64,000 nucleotides of DNA from NCBI GenBank assembly GCA_030447305.1, contig JAUJPC010000002.1, positions 190,815 to 254,814 on the forward strand. Direction: 5' to 3'. This document shows, one piece after another, positions 54,280 through 62,187 of this stretch. This DNA comes from Actinomycetota bacterium (GTDB lineage: Bacteria > Actinomycetota > CADDZG01 > JAHWKV01). The notes beneath the pieces were generated by a model, which ran no database searches, was not told the origin of the DNA, and saw only the letters and a program-made list of their open reading frames with translations. Numbering within the stretch: position 1 is the first letter of the stretch; each line of letters begins with the position of its first letter. Position numbers and translations under genes: made by a program.

Positions 54280-55320
54280 CTATTCCGCGGGATCCAGCGA
54301 CTTGCGGGCCGGTCCGTGAAACACTTCGCCGTCGAACCGGTAGCGGGAGCCGTGGCAGGGGCAGTCCCAGGACTTGTCCGAGTCGTTCCAGTCCACAGTG
54401 CAGCCCATGTGCTGGCAGCGGGGGGACAGCTTGTGTACGGAGCCGTCCTCCTCTATGTACACCGCCAGCTTCTTGCCTTCGACCATCACCAGGCCGCCGT
54501 GGCCGGGGGTGAGGTCGGCCAGCGACCGGTCGGTGGTCTTGGCGATGAGCAGGTCTCTGCCGGCTTCATGGGCAAGCTGCACCGGAACCGACGACAGTAC
54601 GTAGCGCCGGGTCCCCACCATACCCTTGTTGCCCACGACGATTAGGTCCCCGGCGCCGCCTTCGGCCAGCTCGGCTATCTTGTTTGCCGGAGGCCCCTCC
54701 TCCACGAGCCGGGTCTCCACCGGAACCCAGTCCGGCTTAGCGGCTTTCGCCCGCTCCAGGACGATGGCGCCGACAAGGGGGTCACCGGCCACGTACAACA
54801 CCGTCACCTTGGTCTCGAGCATCATGCCCAGGTCGAAGGCCTTTCGGACGGCCTCGGAGGCCGTTGAGGACCCGTCGGTACCGGCAACTATTCCTTCGTA
54901 GACCCGCTCCTTAGCCGCCGGCTCCTCCTCGCCGGTCGTCCGGACAATCAGCACATCGCAGGGGGCGTTGTGGGCCGCCCTCTCTGCGACCCCTCCAAGG
55001 CGTAGCCGGCGCTCCTTTCCCATCCCGACGCTGCCGACAACTATGAGATCGGCGGCGTTGGCGGCCGCGACCTCGCAAAGAACCGGCCCAGGCTCTCCTC
55101 GCGGCGACGCAAGCTCGATCTCCACTCCGTGGGCCCTCACAGCCGATCCGACCTCATCGAGGATCTCCTCGGCCGACTCATCGAAAATCTGGTCAGGCAC
55201 CTTTGCGCAGACCACTATCAGCTTGCTGCCGACGACACCGGCGAGACGGGCAGCCTTGTCGACGGCTCTGGCCGCGGTGGCCGAGCCGTCGGTGCCCACG
55301 ACAATCGTCCGATAACCCAC
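54280..55320 (-). CDS. Tandem UspA domains fused to a Rieske [2Fe-2S] domain
   Basis: Residues 1-128 and about 138-268 are two UspA domains (YRTIVVGTDGSATAARAV; EGIVAGTDGSSTASEAV; each ends with the G-x2-G-x9-G nucleotide loop region, e.g. VVGSVGMGKERR and VVGNKGMVGTRR). Residues about 272-346 are a Rieske domain with C302-x-H304 (RCQHMGC) and C320-x2-H323 (DCPCHGS). All cluster ligands are present. No membrane segment or signal. A cytoplasmic ATP-binding stress protein carrying an electron-transfer cluster is unusual. It follows the cupredoxin membrane protein gene by four bases. Confidence 0.88.
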   Translation of the reverse strand: MGYRTIVVGTDGSATAARAVDKAARLAGVVGSKLIVVCAKVPDQIFDESAEEILDEVGSAVRAHGVEIELASPRGEPGPVLCEVAAANAADLIVVGSVGMGKERRLRLGGVAERAAHNAPCDVLIVRTTGEEEPAAKERVYEGIVAGTDGSSTASEAVRKAFDLGMMLETKVTVLYVAGDPLVGAIVLERAKAAKPDWVPVETRLVEEGPPANKIAELAEGGAGDLIVVGNKGMVGTRRYVLSSVPVQLAHEAGRDLLIAKTTDRSLADLTPGHGGLVMVEGKKLAVYIEEDGSVHKLSPRCQHMGCTVDWNDSDKSWDCPCHGSRYRFDGEVFHGPARKSLDPAE

Positions 55321-55323
55321 GAG

Positions 55324-56109
55324 TTAGCGCGCCACCATCGTCCCGGTCATCTGTTGGGGATGCACATCGCAGACGAACCTGTAGGCACCCGGTTGCAGGG
55401 CCGGAACCGCATAGGTAACCGACTCCGGTCCGGAGAAGGTCTCCCCGGTGAAGATCGTCTTGCCTGCCTGATCGGAGATCGAAACGTTGTGGGGCACCCC
55501 CGAAGCCTGGTTGTCGAATGACAGCTGAAACGGACGGGATGCCGGGACGGTCAGCCGGTCCGAGTTGAAGGACAGCTCCGAGGCGGCAAGCGACGGTGTC
55601 GCGGTTGCCGCCGTCGGGGACGCCGGTAGCTGGGGCGCCATGCCCAGGGTGGGCTTGAAGAGCATCAGGTAAAGAATCAGCACCAGACCGCCAAACCCCA
55701 AGCCTGCGATCGTAAGCTGGCGGGAGCGAAGGACCTCGGCGTACTGCTCGGAGCTGACCGCCTCGCTGCCGTCCACCATGGCGTCGGTGATGAAACGGAG
55801 CCGCCGGTAGTAGGGCCGGGCCACCGAGTACATCGCTCCGCTCACGACCAGCAGGAGGACAATCGAGGCCCAGATCCAGCCGTACCCCCACAGGTTGCCT
55901 ACGAACGCTCCGGCCACTCCTCCGATGAGTAGCAGACCCATAGCCGGATAGAAGGCTGATATTGATGCGCTGGACACCTGGAGCAGGGCCTGCACCCGCT
56001 TGGGGTCGCGCTCCTTTCTAAGACGGAACGCTACGGCAACCGAAACGCCGTGGGATATGAGGAACCCGAAGACTCCCAGAAGGTGAAGGAATACCCACCA
56101 CTGGTACAA
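55324..56109 (-). CDS. Four-helix membrane protein with C-terminal cupredoxin domain
   Basis: A 261-residue protein. Residues 1-165 contain four membrane helices (WVFLHLLGVFGFLISHGVSV; IGGVAGAFVGNLWGYGWIW; VLLLVVSGAMYSV; GLGFGGLVLILYLMLF), similar to DUF2269-type proteins. After a Pro/Ala/Thr linker, residues about 180-261 form a cupredoxin with type 1 copper ligands H (VPHNVS) and C-x2-H-x4-M (CDVHPQQM). The copper domain should face outward. It probably passes electrons with the Rieske proteins nearby. Confidence 0.8.
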   Translation of the reverse strand: MYQWWVFLHLLGVFGFLISHGVSVAVAFRLRKERDPKRVQALLQVSSASISAFYPAMGLLLIGGVAGAFVGNLWGYGWIWASIVLLLVVSGAMYSVARPYYRRLRFITDAMVDGSEAVSSEQYAEVLRSRQLTIAGLGFGGLVLILYLMLFKPTLGMAPQLPASPTAATATPSLAASELSFNSDRLTVPASRPFQLSFDNQASGVPHNVSISDQAGKTIFTGETFSGPESVTYAVPALQPGAYRFVCDVHPQQMTGTMVAR

Positions 56110-56158
56110 GCCTATCCCCGCCGCCGTGTCAGATTCTTAGCCGCTCCCGCTATGGGTA

Positions 56159-56908
56159 TCACGTCCACCCCCCCATCGCCCACCGCAAGGCCAATCTACC
56201 CCGGAGCTCGACTATCCGGTAACGGCTGGTCACGCGGAAGCCACCGGGGTCCTCATTCCCCGATCGCAGAATCTCGAGAGCCTTCGCGCTCACGTCGTCC
56301 AGCGTTCCGGTGGCTTCGAGGGCCGGCCTCATTGCGACGCTCATCGGATGGTCCGCCTGGTTGGCGAAGTACTCCTCGGGCGAGGGCGCCACGAACTGAA
56401 TCTCGGCCTCGTGGAAGCCGGCGGATACCCCGTGCCGGTCGGCCAGAGCCTGTACGGCCGAAGCGTCGTGCCACTCAAACTCGGGAGCCTGACGGGAGGA
56501 GCCGGTTGCAGCCGAAACCGCCCGGACAAGCATACTCACCATCTCGTCGATGGGACCGCCGGGCAACCACAGCGTGAAGAATGCCCTGCCCCCGGGCTTC
56601 AGGACCCGTACCATCTCGGCGAACGCCTTCTCCCGGTCGGCTGCGAACACCAGACCGAAGATGGACAGTACGAGATCGAAGGATGTGTCCGCAAAGTCGA
56701 GCTGCTGGGCATCTCCGACGGTGAACGACACCTGCAGCCCCTCGTGGCGGGCCCTTTGACGGGCCACCTCGATCAGCCTCGGCGCCTGATCGACGCCGGT
56801 TGCCGAAGCGCCGAATCGGGCTGCAAGGATCGCGGCGTTTCCCGTGCCGCAGGCAATATCCAGCACCCGCTCACCGCGCAGCGGGTTCGCCATGGAGACG
56901 GTGCGCAT
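56159..56908 (-). CDS. Class I SAM-dependent methyltransferase
   Basis: A 249-residue enzyme with SAM motifs VLDIACGTGNAAILAAR, GVDQAP, GDAQQLDFADTSFDLVLS and VLKPGGRAFFTLWLP, close to UbiE-like families. Family-like coding sequence continues upstream without a start codon (LLSNWGLGRYEFTAAELEPVA, up to about 56984), just after the Rieske gene stop. So either translation begins at a CTG there, a base has been lost, or ATG 56908 is the true start. Substrate unknown. Confidence 0.8.
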   Translation of the reverse strand: MRTVSMANPLRGERVLDIACGTGNAAILAARFGASATGVDQAPRLIEVARQRARHEGLQVSFTVGDAQQLDFADTSFDLVLSIFGLVFAADREKAFAEMVRVLKPGGRAFFTLWLPGGPIDEMVSMLVRAVSAATGSSRQAPEFEWHDASAVQALADRHGVSAGFHEAEIQFVAPSPEEYFANQADHPMSVAMRPALEATGTLDDVSAKALEILRSGNEDPGGFRVTSRYRIVELRGRLALRWAMGGWT

Positions 56909-56991
56909 GGCGACCGGCTCGAGCTCGGCCGCAGTGAACTCGTAGCGCCCAAGTCCCCAGTTAGACAGAAGCCCCCTCTGCAGCTATACGG

Positions 56992-57843
56992 TCAGTTTCC
57001 TCTCACCGTTCGTACTTCGATTTTGCCACCGTTCACCCGCGCTTCAAACTGCGGCTGCGGGGCACTGGCGGGGCCGTGAACCACCTCGCCGGTGCACAGG
57101 TTGAACTCGCTCAGATGCCATGGGCAGACCACCGTGTTGCGCTCGCCGTTGATGGTGCCCTCGTTGAGCGGTCCGCCCCGATGGGAGCACTTGTTGGAGA
57201 TGGCGCAGACTCCACCTGTGCCCCGGTAAAGCAGCACGTCGACGTCGCCGGCCCGGCCGATGACAGGAGTGCCGGGCCTCAGGTCGGTCTCCTCAAGCAC
57301 CGGCGTCCACTCGTCGGGCAGCCGGTCGAAGGCCATGCGGTCCACCCCGGCGCCGATTCGGTACGCCAGATGCCCTCCCAGGTATCCGGAGCTCGCCAGG
57401 AAGGTGGTTCCAATGAGGGTAAGGACCTTGCCTTTGCGGCTGTCCCCTCGCCGCCGGGCAGTGTAGGAGCCGCTGAAGGCGGTCAGGGCTGCCACGTTGC
57501 CCACCGCATGCACCAGTCCTACTCGGCGCTCGGCGCCGATGGAGTCCACCCAGTCGGCAAGGCCGGCGGCAGCAGTGGGCACCGCCGACAAAATGCCAAG
57601 CCCGGTCAGTGTCTGGGCGGATCTCTCATACCGGCGGCCGAATAGATCGAGGGTCACTGCCGAGGTCCAGAATGCGATTGCGGCGTCAGTAAGCATCGGG
57701 TGAACCGGGTGGCCAAGCCATTTGCCGGTGAGAAGGTCCTTGACGGGCCCGTGCGGAACGAGCTTGGAACCAACCTTGGTGCCCGCCTCGGCCGCCCGGT
57801 CCAGGAACTCCGCGTCTTCAATCTTCTCGAGGATGCCGGGCAT
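56992..57843 (-). CDS. DUF2231 membrane domain fused to a Rieske domain
   Basis: A 283-residue protein. The first 175 residues form a DUF2231 membrane unit (GKWLGHPVHPMLTDAAIAFW, with conserved His residues, and about four helices). Residues about 185-283 form a Rieske domain with C-x-H (KCSHRGGPL) and C-x2-H (VVCPWHLSEF). ATG 57843 has AGGAG six bases upstream; an in-frame TTG two codons earlier is less likely. DUF2231-Rieske proteins are known in actinobacteria but poorly characterised; the His residues may bind heme. Confidence 0.88.
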   Translation of the reverse strand: MPGILEKIEDAEFLDRAAEAGTKVGSKLVPHGPVKDLLTGKWLGHPVHPMLTDAAIAFWTSAVTLDLFGRRYERSAQTLTGLGILSAVPTAAAGLADWVDSIGAERRVGLVHAVGNVAALTAFSGSYTARRRGDSRKGKVLTLIGTTFLASSGYLGGHLAYRIGAGVDRMAFDRLPDEWTPVLEETDLRPGTPVIGRAGDVDVLLYRGTGGVCAISNKCSHRGGPLNEGTINGERNTVVCPWHLSEFNLCTGEVVHGPASAPQPQFEARVNGGKIEVRTVRGN

Positions 57844-57992
57844 CTCCAACTCCTTTGAGTCTAGGTTCGGGTTTTGTTACCCAGGGAGCCCGGTGCCGTA
57901 ACAAGAGCGGTGACGTCGGCAAGAGGCGGTTTGTCTGCCGCCGTGACCGGCTACGGACGGCATTCGGAGGCGGCGGTTAGCAGCCATCCCGG

Positions 57993-58838
57993 CTAGGCCG
58001 GCGCGCCTCCAAGGTCGAGGACCCGGCCCTCGGTCGCCGCTTCCACTTCAATGCCTGACCCCAGGCCGTCGACTATCCGGTTCAGCTCCTCGTCGGTTCG
58101 GCCCGGGTCGTGATGGAACAGCAACAGACGTTTCGCCGCGCATACCTCCGCCAGGCCGACCGCGTAGTCGATGGTCGAGTGGCCAAATTCCGACCGGCTG
58201 GCGAACTCGGCCACCGTGTACTGAGCGTCGTGCACCATGAGGTCAACCCCTTCGCAGAGGGCGTAGGCAGCCTCGTGGTACTCGCCGTGCCCGTCGGGGC
58301 CGGGACCGAGCTGGATCGGGTGGTGATCCGACAGATAGGCCAGAGTGGAAACGCCATCGGACACCCGAAACCCGAAGGTCCGCCCTCCCTTATGGGGGAT
58401 CTCCACAGCGGTCACCTGGAACTCTTCGATGCCGTGTACGCCTTCCTCCAGCTCACCGACACGCCAGTCGCCTCGAAGCTCATTCATCCGGACGGGGAAG
58501 TGCGGTGGTGACATGAATCTTGCCATCAGCTCTTCCGGCTTCCCTCCCTGGGCCGGCATCAACAACCGCACCCGGGCGTCCGGGCGATCCCCGGCTGAGA
58601 AAAACGGTAGACCGTGGGTGTGGTCCCAGTGGAGGTGGCTAAGCAGGATCGTTCCTCGGAACGGACTTCCGTCCAGCACCTGGGTGAGGTTGCGGAGGCC
58701 CGTTCCCCCATCCAGCACCAGCTTGGGGCGCTTGCTGCGCTTTGCAAGCGCGATGCAGGAGGTGTTTCCCCCGTAGCGCACGTACTCCGGTCCCGGGGCC
58801 GGCGTACTGCCCCGAACCCCGCAGACGATTACCTGCAA
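57993..58838 (-). CDS. Metallo-beta-lactamase-fold hydrolase
   Basis: A 281-residue protein with MBL metal motifs HLHWDHTHG, VHDAQYT, FGHSTIDYAV and LLLFHHDP, in the branch of RNase Z/PhnP-like and cyclic phosphodiesterase-like hydrolases (it begins VCGVRGSTPAPGPEYVRYGG). The next gene upstream is a cyclic-nucleotide-binding protein, four bases away, and a cyclase lies 2 kb further, so a cyclic-nucleotide phosphodiesterase role is a reasonable guess. A PhnP role is not supported by position. Confidence 0.85.
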   Translation of the reverse strand: MQVIVCGVRGSTPAPGPEYVRYGGNTSCIALAKRSKRPKLVLDGGTGLRNLTQVLDGSPFRGTILLSHLHWDHTHGLPFFSAGDRPDARVRLLMPAQGGKPEELMARFMSPPHFPVRMNELRGDWRVGELEEGVHGIEEFQVTAVEIPHKGGRTFGFRVSDGVSTLAYLSDHHPIQLGPGPDGHGEYHEAAYALCEGVDLMVHDAQYTVAEFASRSEFGHSTIDYAVGLAEVCAAKRLLLFHHDPGRTDEELNRIVDGLGSGIEVEAATEGRVLDLGGAPA

Positions 58839-58842
58839 GCGG

Positions 58843-59847
58843 TCAACCTATTTTCTCCTCACGCTTGTGCGACTCGGCCAGCTGCTTCAGGACTGCCGGC
58901 TCGATCCGGTCTCCCGGCACCGCGGCAACCCGGCAGTCGGTCACTGCAAACAGGGTGGAGGTCCGATATCCCTTCTCGACCACTGCTCGCTCACCGAGGA
59001 TCGCCCCCGGACCGACCTCTGCCAGGCGATCACCGTCGACGTCGATGCGAAGCACCCCGTCGAGCAGCAGAAACAGCTCCTGCCCCGGGTCACCCTGCTT
59101 GACCAGGGCCTCGCCCTTGGACAGCTTCCTGAACTCCGGCTTCGCACCGCCCTTCATGATCCTGGTCGACAGCTCTCTTTCGAGGGCACTTTCCACTGCG
59201 GTCACCAGAGCCGGCGACTCCTCGTCGCCCCATGGGGTGTGCTTCCCGAAAGCCTCCCGAAGCCAGTCCTCGAAGTGGATCAGTCCGGACTTGGCGGCCA
59301 GCTGCCCCTTCTCGTCGTAGATCCAGTGCCGGGGGAACTTGCTGGCCCCGAGCACCTCATGCCTGGACACGCCGTCGGCCGAAATCGTAAGCGACAGGGT
59401 CGTCCATGCCAAAGGCGCCGAGAACTGAACGTAAGGCTTCCTCCGAACTCTGCGAGGAGCCGGGACTCCCGTGCGGCCGCCTGCAGTCTGGACGAATCGC
59501 ACCGAGTCCCCCCTGACCTCCGGAGTGCGCTGTAGATCGGGCAGGGCCACCGCCGGCACGCTGACGCCTGCGGGGCCCAGGCGAACGTTCGTTGCGCCGA
59601 TGTACCCCTTGCCCGAGTATCCGTACGAGGTGATCTTGCCGTCCTCCGCCTCTATCCAGGCCTTCAGGTGGTTGGCGAACCGGAACCGGTCCTGGTCCCG
59701 AAGTCCGACGATGTCGTCGATGGTCTCCGGTGGGGGAGCGTCATAGTGGGTCACGCCGAGGTCGAACGGGGCCCTCATGAACTTGACGCCCTGGATGGCT
59801 TCCGAAGGGATCCAGCTGAGCGATGTGACCGACGACTCTACACGCAC
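58843..59847 (-). CDS. Protein with C-terminal cyclic-nucleotide-binding domain
   Basis: A 334-residue protein. Residues about 230-334 form a cNMP-binding domain: VKQGDPGQELFLLLDGVLRI, VGPGAILGERAVV (phosphate-binding cassette with GER) and YRTSTLFAVTDCRVAAVPG. Residues 1-225 are a beta-rich region of unknown family. No HTH is present, so it is not a CRP-type activator. The MBL hydrolase directly follows it. Confidence 0.8.
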   Translation of the reverse strand: MRVESSVTSLSWIPSEAIQGVKFMRAPFDLGVTHYDAPPPETIDDIVGLRDQDRFRFANHLKAWIEAEDGKITSYGYSGKGYIGATNVRLGPAGVSVPAVALPDLQRTPEVRGDSVRFVQTAGGRTGVPAPRRVRRKPYVQFSAPLAWTTLSLTISADGVSRHEVLGASKFPRHWIYDEKGQLAAKSGLIHFEDWLREAFGKHTPWGDEESPALVTAVESALERELSTRIMKGGAKPEFRKLSKGEALVKQGDPGQELFLLLDGVLRIDVDGDRLAEVGPGAILGERAVVEKGYRTSTLFAVTDCRVAAVPGDRIEPAVLKQLAESHKREEKIG

Positions 59848-59894
59848 GCCTGCCTCCTTTGATTACTCGACTTGTGAGGTTACCCAACAAACGC

Positions 59895-60656
59895 CTACCC
59901 GACGACCAGATCGCCTTCCATGCCCGGGTCGTGCGGCTTGCAGTAGAAGCGGTACTCGCCGGCATCTGCGTCGAAGCGGATCTGCCTTGACTGGCCCGGC
60001 GCGATGCTCACGTCTACCCCCAGCTCGTCCACCGTGAAGGTGTGCCGGACGGAGTCGTTGTTGGTGAGGTACAGGCTGACCTCGCCGTTCTCCGCGCTGA
60101 TGGTTTGCGGACCGAACGCGAAATCCTCCATCTCAACGACCGTGCTTCCGGCGGCCGGGGCATCGCTTGTGATCATCCCCCTGGCCACCATGGAGGCTCC
60201 CACCGAGGTGACGACCAGAGCCACTGCCACGCCGCCCAGAACCTTGGGAAGTGCAGAGATCCTGGTCCGGCCGCGGGCAGCCCTGAAAGCAGGAATCGTT
60301 GCCGTCACTGCAAGCAGCCCTCCCACCGTTAACATCGATACAGGAACAAAGTCTGCGGGGGACTCGGGATGCATCAGGGCGTCGGGAATGAATCCGGCGT
60401 TCATGACCAGGAGGGCAAGACTGACGACTCCCAGCCAGACGATACCTACCTTGCGGGCAAAGCGAAGAAGCACCAGGCCGACCAGCGGCGGCACGATCAG
60501 TATGGTGAAGAACGGGTTGAACCCGTCGATCAAGATCGGCAGCACCGGCGAGAGCAGAAGGATCGCCCCGCCAAGAGCCATTAGCTTTATCCAGTCGAAC
60601 CCGCCGGTATGCGGTGTCGCCGTCCCTTCCAACTTCGCTGCTTCCTGGGTCTGCAT
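59895..60656 (-). CDS. Membrane protein with C-terminal cupredoxin domain
   Basis: A 253-residue protein with four to five membrane helices in the first 155 residues (LGGAILLLSPVLPILI; FTILIVPPLVGLVLL; VVSLALLVMNAGFI; VALVVTSVGASM) and a cupredoxin domain after it. Copper ligands: H in VRHTFTVDELG, then C-x2-H-x4-M in YCKPHDPGM. Organised like the protein at 55324 but with no clear similarity in the membrane part. Confidence 0.82.
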   Translation of the reverse strand: MQTQEAAKLEGTATPHTGGFDWIKLMALGGAILLLSPVLPILIDGFNPFFTILIVPPLVGLVLLRFARKVGIVWLGVVSLALLVMNAGFIPDALMHPESPADFVPVSMLTVGGLLAVTATIPAFRAARGRTRISALPKVLGGVAVALVVTSVGASMVARGMITSDAPAAGSTVVEMEDFAFGPQTISAENGEVSLYLTNNDSVRHTFTVDELGVDVSIAPGQSRQIRFDADAGEYRFYCKPHDPGMEGDLVVG

Positions 60657-60846
60657 GACCCCTCCTTTCGGTGCCGCCGTAGAACTGCTCTCCGGCCGCT
60701 TCGCAAGTCCACGTTGTGAAAGCTATGCCGGTGGGAGCGCCTGCAACAGCAGGCAGGCCGGTCAAAGCCTAGGTGGGCCAGCATCCCTAAGTTTTGGGGT
60801 GGCGGCCTTCCTTGACCCGGCGGACGCCGTGAGGCCCAATTAACCA

Positions 60847-62187
60847 ATGACCGAGCTATCGCCGGAGAAGAAAAAGATCACCGTGTTTCTGGCGGAGGAC
60901 AACCTTTTCGTGAGGGAAGGGGTGCGGGCGCTGCTCTCCTTCGAGAGCGACCTGGAGGTTGTCGGTACGGCCGCCGACTACGACGAGCTCATTGCAGGCG
61001 TCCAGGCCACCGATCCGCAGGTGTTGGTCACCGACATCCGCATGCCTCCGACCTTCCAAACCGAGGGTATCGACGCGGCGAAGGAGGTGCGTAAGCGCCA
61101 CCGGGGCACAGGAGTCGTGATCCTGTCGCAGTACGACGATCCGAACTACGCCATCTCGCTGCTCAGCGAGGGGGCGGAGGGGTACGCCTACCTTCTGAAG
61201 GACCGGGTGGCGGAGGGTGACCAGCTCGCTCAGGCGATTCGCGAGGTGGCTTCCGGCGGTTCCAAGCTCGACCCCAAGATCGTGGAGGCACTGATCACTC
61301 CCGTTACTGGAGATGGTGACTTAAGCCGCAAGGAGGAGGAGATGCTCCGCCTCGTTGCCGAAGGCAGGCCCATCAAGCGGATAGCCGCTGCCTTCCGGAC
61401 CACCCCCGCCGATGTGTCCGATTCCATCGAGCGGTTATTCCTCAAGATTGCCCAGGGCGCCAGCTCCGGGGCGAGCGGCGCTTTGCAGCGGCTGAAGATG
61501 CTGCACCAGGCCATCGTCCAGCTGGATGAGCAGGGTGAGTCCATGAGCCGGCTGCTCCCGGGCGGCGTCGCCGAGAAGCTGCGCCGTGAGGGGCGAAAGG
61601 TGGGGGAGACCGAGAAGCTGACCGTTACCGTTCTGATGTCGGACATCCGCGGCTATTCAACAATCGCCGAGGATACGGACCCGAGTTTGCTCGCCGGCCA
61701 GCTCAACATCCACCGGATTGAGATGAACAAGGCGGTTACCGCGAGCGGCGGGAACGTCTGGCAGTTTGTTGGCGACGCCGTGATGGCCGTTTTCGGAGCA
61801 CCCATACCCCAGGAGGACCACGCCGACCGGTCACTGGCTACGGCGCTGGCGATGCATCGTGCCCAACAGGAGATCAACCGAAGGTGGAAGTCGGAGGGTC
61901 TGGCACCGTTCGAGCTGGGCATCGGACTCAGCACAGGGGAGGTGGCGGCTGCCCTCCTGGGATCCGACGAGCATCTGGAGTACTCGCTGGTGGGAGACAC
62001 GGTGAACCTTGCCCAACGCCTACAGCAGTGGGCCGCACCCGGCCAGATAGTGCTGTCGGACGCTACGTACAGGTGCCTGGAGACGCCGGTTCCGGCGCAG
62101 GAGCTGGCGCCGGCTCCGGTCAAGGGGAGGAGTGCGCCGGTTCTGGCATACAAGTTGTCGGCGATGACCGAGAGGAGTGAGCTGTGA
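60847..62187 (+). CDS. Response regulator: receiver - degenerate HTH - class III cyclase
   Basis: Residues about 10-130 form a receiver domain with acidic pair in FLAEDNLFVREG, phospho-Asp in VLVTDIRMPP, and YLLKDRV. Residues about 155-205 resemble a LuxR-type HTH (LSRKEEEMLRLVAEGRPIKRIA), perhaps now a linker. Residues about 255-440 form a class III cyclase with SDIRGYS, FVGDAVMAVFGAP and LVGDTVNLAQRL, so metal Asp residues are intact. Phosphorylation would control cAMP or cGMP synthesis. Its partner kinase could be the gene running off the right edge. It overlaps the next gene (GTGA). Confidence 0.88.
   Translation: MTELSPEKKKITVFLAEDNLFVREGVRALLSFESDLEVVGTAADYDELIAGVQATDPQVLVTDIRMPPTFQTEGIDAAKEVRKRHRGTGVVILSQYDDPNYAISLLSEGAEGYAYLLKDRVAEGDQLAQAIREVASGGSKLDPKIVEALITPVTGDGDLSRKEEEMLRLVAEGRPIKRIAAAFRTTPADVSDSIERLFLKIAQGASSGASGALQRLKMLHQAIVQLDEQGESMSRLLPGGVAEKLRREGRKVGETEKLTVTVLMSDIRGYSTIAEDTDPSLLAGQLNIHRIEMNKAVTASGGNVWQFVGDAVMAVFGAPIPQEDHADRSLATALAMHRAQQEINRRWKSEGLAPFELGIGLSTGEVAAALLGSDEHLEYSLVGDTVNLAQRLQQWAAPGQIVLSDATYRCLETPVPAQELAPAPVKGRSAPVLAYKLSAMTERSEL

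Noticed and set aside
57993-58838. MBL protein as the missing PhnP
   Set aside because: It shares the fold, but it is 30 kb from the phn genes and paired with a cNMP-binding protein; nothing ties it to phosphonates.
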